Shown: positions 9,990 through 18,198, counted from the stretch's first letter. The stretch: 64,000 nucleotides of DNA from Nitrospira sp. (GCA_005116835.1 SWDM01000023.1:68870-132869); one strand, 5' to 3'. The notes: a model not told the origin generated them from the letters alone. Made by a program: numbers and translations.

Positions 9990-10187
9990 CTACAATTCGG
10001 CATCCTGATCCTGCGCATCCCGCCGCATCGCGGCGAGCACTTCGCGCAGATCCACCAAAACCTTGCGCCCAAATCGATATGCGGGTATCTCCTCGGTCTG
10101 AATTTTTCGATACAGGCCGGATATAGATACATTGAGTAAGAGTGCCGCTTCCCTAACGGTCTTGAGTTTGTTGTCTAGGTGTTGCAT
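9990..10187 (-). CDS. AlpA/helix-turn-helix (HTH_17) regulator or excisionase
   Basis: The 65-aa protein is a single winged HTH of the MerR-like excisionase family: TVREAALLLNVSISGLYRKI, then a wing ending in RFGRKVLVD. I chose the ATG at 10187 because GGAGG lies 7 nt upstream. A further in-frame ATG at 10202 has no such site. These proteins control excision or early transcription of phage- and plasmid-derived elements. It leads the minus-strand operon with the 76-aa protein and the primase-helicase. Confidence 0.82.
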   Translation of the reverse strand: MQHLDNKLKTVREAALLLNVSISGLYRKIQTEEIPAYRFGRKVLVDLREVLAAMRRDAQDQDAEL

Positions 10188-10492
10188 GGGTACGACCTCC
10201 ATGGGTTCAGCGATGTTTACGCATGACTCCTTGCGATGGTCTCACCCTAAAGGGCTTGCACTGGTGTTCGCTATCGGGACGCTCAGTCCGGCCACGTGCG
10301 TCACTAGGGACGGGGAGAACACGATGTGCCGTCGGTATTCGAACCGAAGACTTCGTGAAATAACGAGAAACACTAGCTCCGGGGTGGGGGAGCTGAGAGG
10401 GCGCAGGGACGCGAAAATATATTTTATTTTTGTTGAGCTGCTACGGGAGGGAAGAGGCTTTTGGGGTGGGGTTCACTACGTCTGTGAGAAGG

Positions 10493-11254
10493 CTACTTAA
10501 TCTTTGGCGGCCAGTGGTTCGATTCGGCTTGTGCGATCAATTGTCTTACCCGCTTGACGGCCGTTTCCGCTCTTTCATAGGACTGCGAATTTCTTGTGCC
10601 GTACACTTTCCTGGCAATATCTCCAAACGAAAGATTCTGGTTCTGTCGCCACAAATCGTAACAGTCCAGGTATTTGATCCACGAGGAGACCTTAAACTGG
10701 TATGGCTTCTTTATCCTGGCTCTACGACCCTGCAGTAGTGCAAGAACAGTCTTGAGATCATTGATGATCACGTCAGGATGTAAGGAGCGATCGATCAAGA
10801 GACAGATGAATCGCTCAGGAATATCACCGAGATCATCTTTTTTTCTGCCCCGTCGTGCCTTTACGATCCGCTCCAAGACGTCGACCATGTAAGGGTCATC
10901 AAAAAGCTCGCCGTAGGAGCGGATTCTGAGCCCGCGCGACGCACGGATCGGCCGTTCTTCGTCCGTGCGCCAATTCCATGGCCACATATAACGATCGTGC
11001 GATCGATGAAGAGCCCATTTCATATTAAACTCATATTGATGCATAAGGGTCATCTCAACGCGTTCCGTGACGCCTTTTTCTGCCTGGTAGAGGGTTAGAA
11101 CGGTGTCGCACCGTAAGAGGGCCTCGATGCGAAAGAATTCTTGCACGTTCCAAGGATCCAACTGTTTCAGTTCAGTAGCGGAAGGACGATGAAAGTCAGA
11201 AAGAGGAGGTAGCGGATAAGGGTAGGGTCCTCGGCTAGGAAACTTCTTTGTCAC
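10493..11254 (-). CDS. Hypothetical protein of the mobile region
   Basis: This 253-aa protein starts at GTG. It has no signal peptide or membrane segment and is rich in Arg and Trp. A segment near the C-terminus, LSFGDIARKVYG followed by AETAVKRVRQLIAQAE, looks like a helix-turn-helix and helix, similar to the C-terminal parts of element-encoded DNA-binding proteins. A basic stretch, KARRGRKKDD, occurs near residue 140. It lies upstream of the AlpA-like gene, 306 bp away, on the same strand. The family is not recognised and a regulatory or replication role is only a guess. Confidence 0.6.
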   Translation of the reverse strand: MTKKFPSRGPYPYPLPPLSDFHRPSATELKQLDPWNVQEFFRIEALLRCDTVLTLYQAEKGVTERVEMTLMHQYEFNMKWALHRSHDRYMWPWNWRTDEERPIRASRGLRIRSYGELFDDPYMVDVLERIVKARRGRKKDDLGDIPERFICLLIDRSLHPDVIINDLKTVLALLQGRRARIKKPYQFKVSSWIKYLDCYDLWRQNQNLSFGDIARKVYGTRNSQSYERAETAVKRVRQLIAQAESNHWPPKIK

Positions 11255-11602
11255 GATGTCTCTTTAGCAAGGTCTCGGCTCGGGGACAGAGACCGGTTGT
11301 TTTTCAAAAGGAACGGATGGCCTCACACCAGAGACCTGGAGTTGCCTCGAAGCTTCGCTATGGTTCTCCCGCCCTCCGCTTCCGATCACAACTCAACCGT
11401 ATCACGGCATACCAATCCGGACAATGCGAACCAACATATCTTGTAGATGGATCTCATTCCGTAGTCGCCCCCTCCCTTTCCTACCCTGTTCAAAAACCTA
11501 CTTCTCAAATCAATAGTCTGCTCGTTGATTTTTCTATAGTTTCGGTACATCCTTTCGGAGGTTCAAAACCAAAAGATTTTGCTGTGGGCTGTAAGATCTA
11601 GT
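11255..11602. other. Divergent intergenic region
   Basis: These 348 bp separate the minus-strand hypothetical gene from the SEC-C gene and must hold both promoters. The stretch 11495-11560 is AT-rich. I see no gene and no promoter close enough to consensus to call. Confidence 0.4.
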
Positions 11603-13216
11603 ATGCCGAAGATTGGTCGAAACGATCCTTGTCCATGCGGAAGCAAGAAGAAGTATAAGCGTTGTCACGGATTCTACCGACAGCCTCTCGTATCAGCTGA
11701 GGACGTCCAGTATGCCGCGAACCGCGTCCAAGCTGACAAGGTCCAACGTGAGCGACAGCAAGGACTGGGCAGGCCAATCATTTCGACAGAGGCGTTTGGA
11801 CGTCGCTTCGTCGCTGTGAAAAGTCGGTTATTGCATTCGAAAGGTTGGCTCACATTTCATGATTTTCTCGGCGACTATATCAAGATGGCGATGGGCATAG
11901 ACTGGGGTATAGCTGAGCTTGCGAAGCCTCTCGACCAGCGTCATCCCATACTGGCCTGGCATCATCTCCGCGCCGAGCAACTCAATCGTGGACCTAAAGA
12001 GCCAGGGAAAGTGCATTCGATACCCATGACGGGAGCTATGGAAGCTTATTTACGATTGGCTTATGACCTTTACGCGCTAGATCATAACGCTGAGCTGCAA
12101 GAAAAACTTGTGAACCGCTTGCGGAACAAAGACAACTTTCCCGGCGCGCGTTATGAGGCTTTTGTTGCCGCAACCCTGATCCGAGCTGGTTTTGAACTTG
12201 AATTTGAAAATGAAGACGACGGCAGCACGTCACACTGCGAATTTACGGCAACTTGCACGAAGACAGGCAGGAAATTTTCAGTCGAGGCTAAGCACCGCGC
12301 GGGTAGCACGTTCAGGCTCGGACGCCAGCTAAATAGAGCTTTGGCAAAGAAAGCGAATCACACTCGGTTGGTCTTCATCGACATCAATGTGCCGGATGAT
12401 ACCACAGATATTGAAGTGCCAGTGTATATGCAAAGGGCACTTGTAAGCCTCAGGAAATTTGAAGGCAGGATCATCAATGGCAAGCCGCTGCCCGACGCCT
12501 ATCTTGTCGTAACAAATACTCCATGGCATCACCATTTAGACACTTTGAATTTCCGATCTGTTGTGATGGCAGAAGGTTTTCAAATACAGGATCTCAAGAT
12601 TGGTTCAACGTTTCCAACCCTACGGGCGGCGATTGATTCCCGGGATCGTCATATCGAAGTCTTCGACTTGATTCAATCGATGAAGGACTATGCGGAAATT
12701 CCGTCCACTTTCGATGGAGAGATTCCTGAGTTCGCATTTGGAAATGATGAGGCGCGGTTGCTTATTGGTCAGCGATATCTGGTACCAGACCCAGACGGGA
12801 ACGAGTCTCCTGGGCTATTAACGACTGCGACGGTTAATGAAAGAGAGCAAACGGCATACTGCGGGTTATCGTTCGCTAGCGGCAAATCAGGCATTTATAC
12901 ATGGCCTCTGTCCGATCTCGAAATGGCGGCATGGCGAAAGCATCCGGACACATTTTTTGGCGAGGTTGGACAGAGGTCAACCAAAGCCGAAGACCCGCTC
13001 GACCTTTATGATTTCATCCACAAATCTTATCGCCAAACACCCAAAGAACGACTACTTGAGCTCATGGCGGGCGCACTTGATGTTGAGGAACTCAGGAAGC
13101 TTGACCAGCCACAGCTAGCCAGTATCTATGCAGAACGTTGCGCTTGTTCAATAGTTGCACAGCAGTCACAATCAGCCACCGCGCCTCCCGCTAGCACCGA
13201 GAGCGGGACCACCTAG
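11603..13216 (+). CDS. SEC-C zinc-motif protein with probable PD-(D/E)xK nuclease domain
   Basis: The start at 11603 places the SEC-C motif at the N-terminus, [17 protein letters not shown], with zinc ligands C10, C12, C21 and H22. This motif also ends SecA and occurs in many defence and regulatory proteins. The middle of the 537-aa protein has a pattern typical of restriction-endonuclease folds: a helix with E185 ([17 protein letters not shown]), a strand with E213, then SVEAK (E228, K230). This suggests nuclease activity, although the usual Asp is Glu. It lies in the island beside the Schlafen-like gene. A defence role is inferred from context. Confidence 0.7.
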   Translation: MPKIGRNDPCPCGSKKKYKRCHGFYRQPLVSAEDVQYAANRVQADKVQRERQQGLGRPIISTEAFGRRFVAVKSRLLHSKGWLTFHDFLGDYIKMAMGIDWGIAELAKPLDQRHPILAWHHLRAEQLNRGPKEPGKVHSIPMTGAMEAYLRLAYDLYALDHNAELQEKLVNRLRNKDNFPGARYEAFVAATLIRAGFELEFENEDDGSTSHCEFTATCTKTGRKFSVEAKHRAGSTFRLGRQLNRALAKKANHTRLVFIDINVPDDTTDIEVPVYMQRALVSLRKFEGRIINGKPLPDAYLVVTNTPWHHHLDTLNFRSVVMAEGFQIQDLKIGSTFPTLRAAIDSRDRHIEVFDLIQSMKDYAEIPSTFDGEIPEFAFGNDEARLLIGQRYLVPDPDGNESPGLLTTATVNEREQTAYCGLSFASGKSGIYTWPLSDLEMAAWRKHPDTFFGEVGQRSTKAEDPLDLYDFIHKSYRQTPKERLLELMAGALDVEELRKLDQPQLASIYAERCACSIVAQQSQSATAPPASTESGTT

Positions 13217-13358
13217 GGGAATGGGTTACCGTCCCTACCCACGCATGTCGCGCGAGCGATCTTGTATAAGTGTTAGATGTGCAAGTAGACTTCCCTCCCA
13301 GGGGAGAGCTGTGACCACCTTGATACGATGCTCGGGTAGGCCGCAGCAGACTTCATAG

Positions 13359-14316
13359 TTAGACCTCTTCCTTTGGTGTTATCAAAACGTGGCTCGACAT
13401 GATCCCGACCAGACTTGACGAATGGAACCTCGATGCTGTGCTGAGTGTCGCCGCGAGTGGCATAGCAGAGAACGACCTGTTTGATCTCAAGGCAGACCTT
13501 CAGCCTGCGGAGCATCAGCGAAAGGTTGTCGCAGCTTTTGCCAACACACGAGGTGGATACCTTGTGTTTGGCGTGACCAATGATAGGCGAGTCGTCGGCG
13601 TATCCAACGATGAGCTCCCACGGGACTTTGGGAGCAAGCTAGGTACTGGCATCGAACCCTCTGTGGAGTTTCGGATTGGGTCGGCAATTCCTGTGTCGCC
13701 GGGAAAGAACGTATTCGTCGTCGAGATTCCGAGGAGCAGTAGAGTCCCGCACGCTGTTCTACAGAACGGCAGCTGGACTTTTCTTAAGCGGTTGGCTTCT
13801 GGAAGCAACGATCCAATGTCGTACGAGGAGATTCGATTGGCCTTTCAAGATACCGATATGAAACGATCGAAACTTGCTTTAGTGGCATCGGAACTAGACC
13901 TGATTGAGGCAATTGCGGGTCGGGTTATCGATGGAGTGCCCGAGGAGTTTGAGGCCAAGAACTTGTATCGGTGGGCGTGGGTGACCCGATATCCTACTAA
14001 TCTGTTAGATGCAATATTGGGCGACGCCTACTCATTACTCGCAAAGGACAAGGACACATGGGACTTGCTTGGCTACGTTCGGGACAGCGTGCGAGTCTCC
14101 AACACTTACAGCGAGGCTCTTTCGCAGCTCCCGTTCTCCGCAATTTCTGGAGCGGATGAACAGAAGAAACAGTTTCAGCTTGAGATACGCAGCACGGCGA
14201 GCAAGCTGCGAGAGAAGGCAGCGAGCGCAAAAGCGGCAATTGAGAAACTACTTGGCCCAGAGGTCTAACCCTTCGCTCAAGCGGACATGCCTGTGGCACG
14301 CCGCTAAGCTCAAACG
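13359..14316 (+). mobile_element. Probable integron gene cassette carrying the AlbA_2 gene
   Basis: The cassette would run from the TTAGAC following the G at 13358 to the G of GTTAGAC at 14316. Core sites (GTTAGAC) occur at both ends. The single gene almost fills the unit, and its stop codon lies within the inverse core of the attC site, as is typical. The left core has no partner inverse core, so it is either an attI-like or secondary insertion site, or a decayed attC. No integron integrase is present in the window. Confidence 0.6.
13399..14268 (+). CDS. Schlafen/AlbA_2-domain protein (cassette-borne)
   Basis: The 289-aa protein has an N-terminal AlbA_2 (Schlafen-type) domain: ENDLFDLKADL near residue 25, then AAFANTRGGYLVFGV near residue 46, the signature block of this family. 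The domain binds nucleic acid or acts as a tRNA/rRNA endonuclease in Schlafen proteins. In bacteria it is frequent in defence and regulatory genes. The C-terminal half (about 150-289) is helical and of unknown function. The TAA stop falls inside the attC inverse core directly downstream. That position and the compact size mark it as an integron cassette gene. Substrate and activity cannot be read from the sequence. Confidence 0.78.
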   Translation: MIPTRLDEWNLDAVLSVAASGIAENDLFDLKADLQPAEHQRKVVAAFANTRGGYLVFGVTNDRRVVGVSNDELPRDFGSKLGTGIEPSVEFRIGSAIPVSPGKNVFVVEIPRSSRVPHAVLQNGSWTFLKRLASGSNDPMSYEEIRLAFQDTDMKRSKLALVASELDLIEAIAGRVIDGVPEEFEAKNLYRWAWVTRYPTNLLDAILGDAYSLLAKDKDTWDLLGYVRDSVRVSNTYSEALSQLPFSAISGADEQKKQFQLEIRSTASKLREKAASAKAAIEKLLGPEV

Positions 14317-14322
14317 TTAGAC
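14263..14322 (+). mobile_element. attC recombination site (59-base element)
   Basis: The site has outer cores GTCTAAC (14263-14269) and GTTAGAC (14316-14322), which are exact inverses. The arms between can fold: CTCAAGCGG against CCGCTAAGCTC, and GCC against GGC around a short central loop. The length (60 bp), the nearly symmetrical arms and the overlap with the stop codon of the preceding gene all match the attC family recognised by IntI as a folded strand. Confidence 0.85.
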
Positions 14323-14590
14323 AGTACCTCGTTCCGATCTCTCCTTGCTCTCCCGAAGTTAGTTCCGATCCGAGCGAAGAGCACAACAATTGAATGTGCC
14401 AGGCAATGATTCAGAGCATTACGGTTCTAGTCACGGTTCCATTCTGGGAATCACGGTTTTGGTCACGGTTAGAGGGAGCCAGCGTGCGCAACACCAAATC
14501 ACGGGAGAACACAGAACCCATTGAAGGGCTTGTGCTTCCCGTGATAAGGAGTTGCTCCATGTGGTCTCCTGTTGCATTGGCTAACAGTCT

Positions 14591-14634
14591 TCGTAAACCG
14601 CAGGTCGTCCGTTCAATCCGGATCGCCGGCTCCA
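14591..14634 (+). repeat. tRNA 3'-end fragment (tRNA-Thr(CGT)-like), copy 1
   Basis: The last part folds as a T-arm, GTCCG TTCAATC CGGAT, followed by an acceptor strand CGCCGGC, T and CCA. The preceding bases fit a variable loop and the 3' side of an anticodon loop with CGT, but the 5' half cannot pair, so this is a fragment. Integrases of many islands cut at this part of a tRNA gene, so it is a likely attachment-site scar. Confidence 0.65.
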
Positions 14635-14710
14635 TAAGTCACACAAAATAACCCCCACAACACGTTTGGGTGCGCATTCCTGTCGGTTGAACGGGCGACC
14701 TGGGGGGATC

Positions 14711-14766
14711 GAAGGGGGTGTGCCCCCTTCGTGGGGATCGTACAAGGGGGCTGGCCCCCTTTGTAG
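14711..14766. repeat. Two tandem GC-rich hairpins
   Basis: GAAGGGGG-TGTG-CCCCCTTC (14711-14730) is a perfect stem. A second one, AAGGGGG-CTGG-CCCCCTT (14744-14761), follows 13 bp later. Both lie between the two tRNA fragments. They lack U-tracts, so they are structured DNA or RNA elements rather than clear terminators. Confidence 0.6.
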
Positions 14767-14802
14767 GAATCGGTGAGGCAGGTTTCAGGGCCGAACCGAT
14801 GA

Positions 14803-14837
14803 CAGGTTGTTCCGTTCAATCCGGATCGCCGGCTCCA
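14803..14837 (+). repeat. tRNA 3'-end fragment, copy 2
   Basis: This copy shares 26 identical bases with copy 1 (14609-14634 and 14812-14837), ending in GCCGGCTCCA. The T-stem carries one mismatch, which marks it as a degenerate copy. The two copies are 203 bp apart, so two nested attachment sites are plausible. No intact tRNA-Thr(CGT) is in the window. Confidence 0.65.
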
Positions 14838-15200
14838 AAGATTGATTGTCAGACCCGAGCGCTCCAAGCTGGCGCGACGGGATAAATCCATTCGGTTTTC
14901 TGCTTCTGAAAGTTGCTCCCCTCCCTGTTAAGGCATTCCATTGTATCGCGTGGGCTAGATACGTTGCTCCCACCGGACCTACCCCTGTGATTTCAGGCCG
15001 GCCAAGATCAGATTCTGGATTCATCGAAATGATAGCGCCAGACCGGTTCATCCAGTATCCTTGTCAGTGAACCAACTCGATCATTGTTGTTCAAAGCCTC
15101 CGCAATGAGAAGAACGAGTGTCCATCTCGTGAGTCGTGATCGAATATCCTGTGAGGGTGTGATAGGTGCGTAGGCAGCTATCGGCAGTTGTGAGGTTTGC

Positions 15201-16103
15201 ATGATTCGAGTGCTGTTAGTCGAGGACAATCCTGGCGACGCGAAGCGTGCCATCGAGATGTTGCGTGAGAAGGAAAAGGACGAGATCGAGGTGATCCATG
15301 TGGAACGTCTCAGCAGCGCCTTGCGTCGTCTCAATCAAGAGTCGTTCGACGCCATTGTCATGGATCGAACCTTAGTCGATACTCATGGTTTGGACATGTT
15401 GGATCTTATCCAGGCTGCGCTGTGTCGGCTGCCGATCGTGGTGCTCGGTGAAAAGGACGATGAAGCAGCAGACCGGCAGATGATTCAACATGGCGCCCAA
15501 GAGGTTGTGATTAAAGACGGGTCGACTGCCGGTCAGCTCATTCGCGCTGTCCGGCATGCCGTTGAACGGAAAAAAGCTGAGCAAAACCTGAGCTATCTTG
15601 CTCAGCAGGATCCGCTGACCACCCTGGCGAATCGCGTGCTGTTTCGAGACCGGATGGTCCATGCCGTGGCTATGGCCAAGCGTAAAAAACAAGTAGTCGG
15701 CCTCGTCCTGTGCGGTTTGGATTATTTCAAAGAGACGACCTGGGAGTTTGGGAAGGAGGCGGGGGATCTCTTGTTGAAAGAGACGGCCGATCGCCTCAAG
15801 AAATGTTTGAGAGAAGTCGATACGGCCGCGCGTCTCGCCGGAGATGAGTTTACCTGCCTGATTGAAGGGGTCAATAGCCGGTCCGATATGGAAATTGTCG
15901 GCAGCAGGATTCTAAAGGTGTTCGCACAGCCATGGGTCATCGAAAAAAAGGAAGTGCCGGTCACGGTGAGTCTCGGGCTCGCAGTGTACCCGATCGATAG
16001 CCAGGAGATCGACGGTTTATTCACGAGTGCGAAGGCGGCGATGGAATGTGCGAGAGAAGCGGGTGGCAATAGGTATTGTTTCCCTTTGCTCCAAGCCGCA
16101 TGA
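15201..16103 (+). CDS. Response-regulator receiver protein with degenerate GGDEF domain
   Basis: The 300-aa protein has a receiver domain (1-120) with phosphoacceptor D55 and K105, but the usual Ser/Thr switch residue is G83. The GGDEF domain (about 130-295) has a changed signature, AGDEF (213-217). The first metal-binding Asp of the LDxDxFK motif is replaced (CGLDYFK, 171-177) and the guanine-binding Asn is Thr (KETTW). These changes at conserved diguanylate-cyclase positions make c-di-GMP synthesis doubtful. The domain may instead bind nucleotide or a partner. No EAL domain and no partner kinase gene is adjacent. A weak TGAGGT ribosome site precedes the ATG. Confidence 0.82.
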   Translation: MIRVLLVEDNPGDAKRAIEMLREKEKDEIEVIHVERLSSALRRLNQESFDAIVMDRTLVDTHGLDMLDLIQAALCRLPIVVLGEKDDEAADRQMIQHGAQEVVIKDGSTAGQLIRAVRHAVERKKAEQNLSYLAQQDPLTTLANRVLFRDRMVHAVAMAKRKKQVVGLVLCGLDYFKETTWEFGKEAGDLLLKETADRLKKCLREVDTAARLAGDEFTCLIEGVNSRSDMEIVGSRILKVFAQPWVIEKKEVPVTVSLGLAVYPIDSQEIDGLFTSAKAAMECAREAGGNRYCFPLLQAA

Positions 16104-16209
16104 GCCAGTTGATCGATCGCCCTTCTTGTCATGTCCGGCCTATAGGATTCACGAACATCTGCTGCGAAATATATAAGAATAGTTGGCCCCTTGTTTCAGG
16201 GGCGTTAGC

Positions 16210-16719
16210 ATGGACACCAGCATGAAACGTTGCATCTTAACCGGTCTCGCGCTTGCCTTGGTCACGGCCTATCCGACTCTTGCAGGAGCCGACTTTGTCG
16301 CGAGAGTCGTCACCGTCCATGAGGGAGATCAGGTGACCATTCGGCACGATGGCCGCAACGAAACCATCTATCTGCAAGATATCGATTGCCCTGAGCTCAA
16401 GCAGCCTTACGGGAAACAAGCAAGATTGGCGATGGCAGCCTATGTGGGCCATCGTGAAGTTGTCGTTCAGTCGCTCAAACGAGACAGGCATGGTCGAACT
16501 ACTGCTGAAATTCTTCTTCCAGATAAACGGAACGTCGCGCATGAGTTGGTCAAAGAAGGGTTGGCATGGTTGAGGCCTGATATGCCCCAGGGCCAGAGTC
16601 TTGGGGAGGTGGAGCAGCTGGCCAGGGCGGAACGCAAAGGCTTGTGGTCTGAGCCTAATCCTGTACCGCCGTGGAAATGGAATGAGGCCAAGAAAACCAA
16701 CAGGAAGTTTTCCAATTAG
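16210..16719 (+). CDS. Secreted thermonuclease-like (SNase) protein
   Basis: From the ATG at 16210 the protein is 169 aa, with a signal peptide (KRCILTGLALALVTAYPTLAGA). The SNase fold follows: DIDCPELKQPYGKQA contains the conserved acidic residue and the QxYG motif, and SLKRDRHGRTTAEI carries the second catalytic Arg region. The first catalytic Arg (VRL in most members) is replaced by Tyr (IYLQDIDCPE), so nuclease activity may be weak or lost. The gene stands alone. The start could also be the ATG at 16222, as no strong ribosome site decides. Confidence 0.8.
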   Translation: MDTSMKRCILTGLALALVTAYPTLAGADFVARVVTVHEGDQVTIRHDGRNETIYLQDIDCPELKQPYGKQARLAMAAYVGHREVVVQSLKRDRHGRTTAEILLPDKRNVAHELVKEGLAWLRPDMPQGQSLGEVEQLARAERKGLWSEPNPVPPWKWNEAKKTNRKFSN

Positions 16720-16838
16720 ACCGTACTCCCTCCTCCGCGCATACCTGTGACCTTCCCGTCTCCTTAGCACCATCTGTCTGCATCATGACATGCACTGGTC
16801 CGCATCGGATCGATTCGTATCAGCTGATGTGGCCCAGC

Positions 16839-16869
16839 TTCTGCGTGAGGCCGGGGGCCTCACGCAGAA
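16839..16869. terminator. Perfect 14-bp hairpin between convergent genes
   Basis: TTCTGCGTGAGGCC and GGCCTCACGCAGAA form a perfect stem around GGG. It lies 17 bp past the stop of the OmpA gene on the minus strand and beyond the SNase gene on the plus strand. No U-tract follows on either strand, so termination is likely but not certain. Confidence 0.55.
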
Positions 16870-16885
16870 ACAGACTTGGTATCGG

Positions 16886-17635
16886 CTAGCTGCCGGAAGC
16901 CTCATCAATGGGGGGAAGGGCGGGATCGATATCTTCGGGATAGCCAGTCGAGAGGAGGCTCTCCTGAGTCTGTGTGGCGGCGGTTGGAACGACCATATGT
17001 TCCTGGCCGATTTTTCGCATCTCTAAGTGGACATGCCGATTCATATGGCGGCAGACATCGCTGTTGTCGATGCAGAGAACGCCTTCCTTGCCGAGGCTGA
17101 CGACCTTGATCTGGTTCTCAGCAACTCCAGCCTTCATGAGCTCTTCCTTCACTGTGTCTGCCCGTTTCAGGCCAAGCTGTTTGTTATAACTGGCCGAACC
17201 CTGTTGATCCGTATAGCCCTGAACCAACAGGCCCCAGTCCGCATTCTTTTTGAGGATCTCTGCTTGTGTCGCGAGAATCGACTTGGCCTCGTCTGTGAGG
17301 CCCTTCCGGCCCACCTCGAAATAGATGTCCGCATGGATGATGTTGTTGGTAGGCACTGAAGCTCCAGTGGCTACAGTCTTGGCGAAGGGCTCGGGGGCTG
17401 GGCTGGTTGCACTCTGGCTCTTGAGCAGGGTGGAGACCTGATTATTGGCCAACTCGGGATTCAAGCCGGTTGCAGACGAATCAACTAGGTTTTGAGAGTA
17501 GAGCCAAGCAGCTCCTACGACGATGGCTAAGATCAAGACCATCCCGCCGATGACATAGACCTCCTTCGTGTCCTTGTAGGGTCCGGCAATGGCAGGGGCA
17601 ATGTTTCCTGACGTGACTGACGAGGGCTTCTGCAT
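16886..17635 (-). CDS. OmpA-family peptidoglycan-binding membrane protein
   Basis: I place the start at 17635, where GAAGGAG precedes the ATG, giving 249 aa. A single membrane segment (about 27-49, VYVIGGMVLILAIVVGAAW) anchors the protein in the inner membrane. A Pro/Ser linker follows, then an OmpA C-terminal domain with YTDQQGSASYNKQLGLKRA, which keeps the Asp and Arg that contact diaminopimelate. Such proteins tie a membrane to the cell wall. The presence of mDAP-type wall binding agrees with a Gram-negative host. The tail is acidic and the gene is monocistronic. Confidence 0.82.
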   Translation of the reverse strand: MQKPSSVTSGNIAPAIAGPYKDTKEVYVIGGMVLILAIVVGAAWLYSQNLVDSSATGLNPELANNQVSTLLKSQSATSPAPEPFAKTVATGASVPTNNIIHADIYFEVGRKGLTDEAKSILATQAEILKKNADWGLLVQGYTDQQGSASYNKQLGLKRADTVKEELMKAGVAENQIKVVSLGKEGVLCIDNSDVCRHMNRHVHLEMRKIGQEHMVVPTAATQTQESLLSTGYPEDIDPALPPIDEASGS

Positions 17636-17654
17636 GATGCTTCTCCTTCTTTGG

Positions 17655-17682
17655 TGAAACGTGAAAGGTGAAATGTGAAATG
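17655..17682. repeat. Array of four heptamers (TGAAACG type)
   Basis: TGAAACG, TGAAAGG, TGAAATG, TGAAATG run without gaps upstream of the OmpA gene. The first unit is the reverse complement of the CGTTTCA unit found before hisF (55189-55216). It belongs to the heptamer family described in the findings. Confidence 0.65.
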
Positions 17683-17902
17683 CTCTTCGGCTTCGGCTCT
17701 GCATCACCTCCTTTCCGGACGTTTGGCGTCTCTGCCGATGCGTTAGAGCTTGAGCAACGGGAGTGCCGATGTGGGAAAAGAAAGGAAGCGATAAAGAGCT
17801 GAGGAATATTCAGGGGTTCAGAAAGTGAGGGAGAGGTGCGATTGATGCGGGGAGATGGAGACCGGCATCTCGTGCGGGGATGGACCCGCAAGAAAGAAGC
17901 GG

Positions 17903-18074
17903 GCTTGGCAGAGAGCGGTCGCGCCCTCACCTCCCGGAGCGACCCTATCGGACTCAGCCAGGCGGAAGCCTTCGGAAATTCCCTCGCGGACTCAGTCAGT
18001 TTCCGCTTTCCTTCCTGGCTGAGTCTCGATGGGGCCCCGCTCCTCCGGTGAAGTTGTTCCGCTCTCTGCCAGGC
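17903..18074. repeat. 172-bp imperfect palindrome (MITE-like or structured RNA)
   Basis: The outer arms GCTTGGCAGAGAGCGG (17903-17918) and CCGCTCTCTGCCAGGC (18059-18074) are inverted and match at 15 of 16 positions. The inner arms GACTCAGCCAGG (17951-17962) and CCTGGCTGAGTC (18014-18025) match exactly. Intervening parts also pair partly (GGAGCG with CGCTCC). The nested pairing resembles a miniature inverted-repeat element or a long hairpin transcript. No transposase reading frame is inside. Confidence 0.7.
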
Positions 18075-18198
18075 CCTTAGAGGTGGAGAAAACATGATGG
18101 GCTCGTTCGACGGCCGCAGTCAGGCCTGACAGATGTGCCTATTCAGAGGAGGATAAAGGAGTAAGCGTGGAGTGAAGGGGCTGAAGCCTGATAATTTT

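Larger units (their letters stand above)
14323..15200. other. Non-coding junction between island and downstream genes
   Basis: These 878 bp contain no supported gene. They hold two 26-bp identical tRNA 3'-end fragments, two GC-rich hairpins and three TCACGGTT repeats near 14420-14475. The minus-strand frames that read PAIRIER are by-products of the tRNA fragments and are not genes. I read the stretch as the scarred edge of an integrated element. Confidence 0.6.

Noticed and set aside
13216-13364. Possible attC after the SEC-C gene (cores GTTAGAT at 13272 and GTTAGAC at 13358)
   Set aside because: No inverse core (RYYYAAC) exists in the interval, so a folded attC cannot form. The SEC-C gene is not called a cassette.
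14411-14635. Minus-strand frame reading EPAIRIERTTCGLRR
   Set aside because: The peptide is the translation of a tRNA 3' end on the wrong strand, a known source of false genes. It has no ribosome site.
14785-15051. Minus-strand frame with LEPAIRIER
   Set aside because: Same cause as the preceding one: it reads through the second tRNA fragment.
17481-18095. 204-codon minus-strand frame over the palindrome
   Set aside because: Low-complexity Arg/Ser/Pro composition, overlap with the OmpA start and with the 172-bp palindrome.
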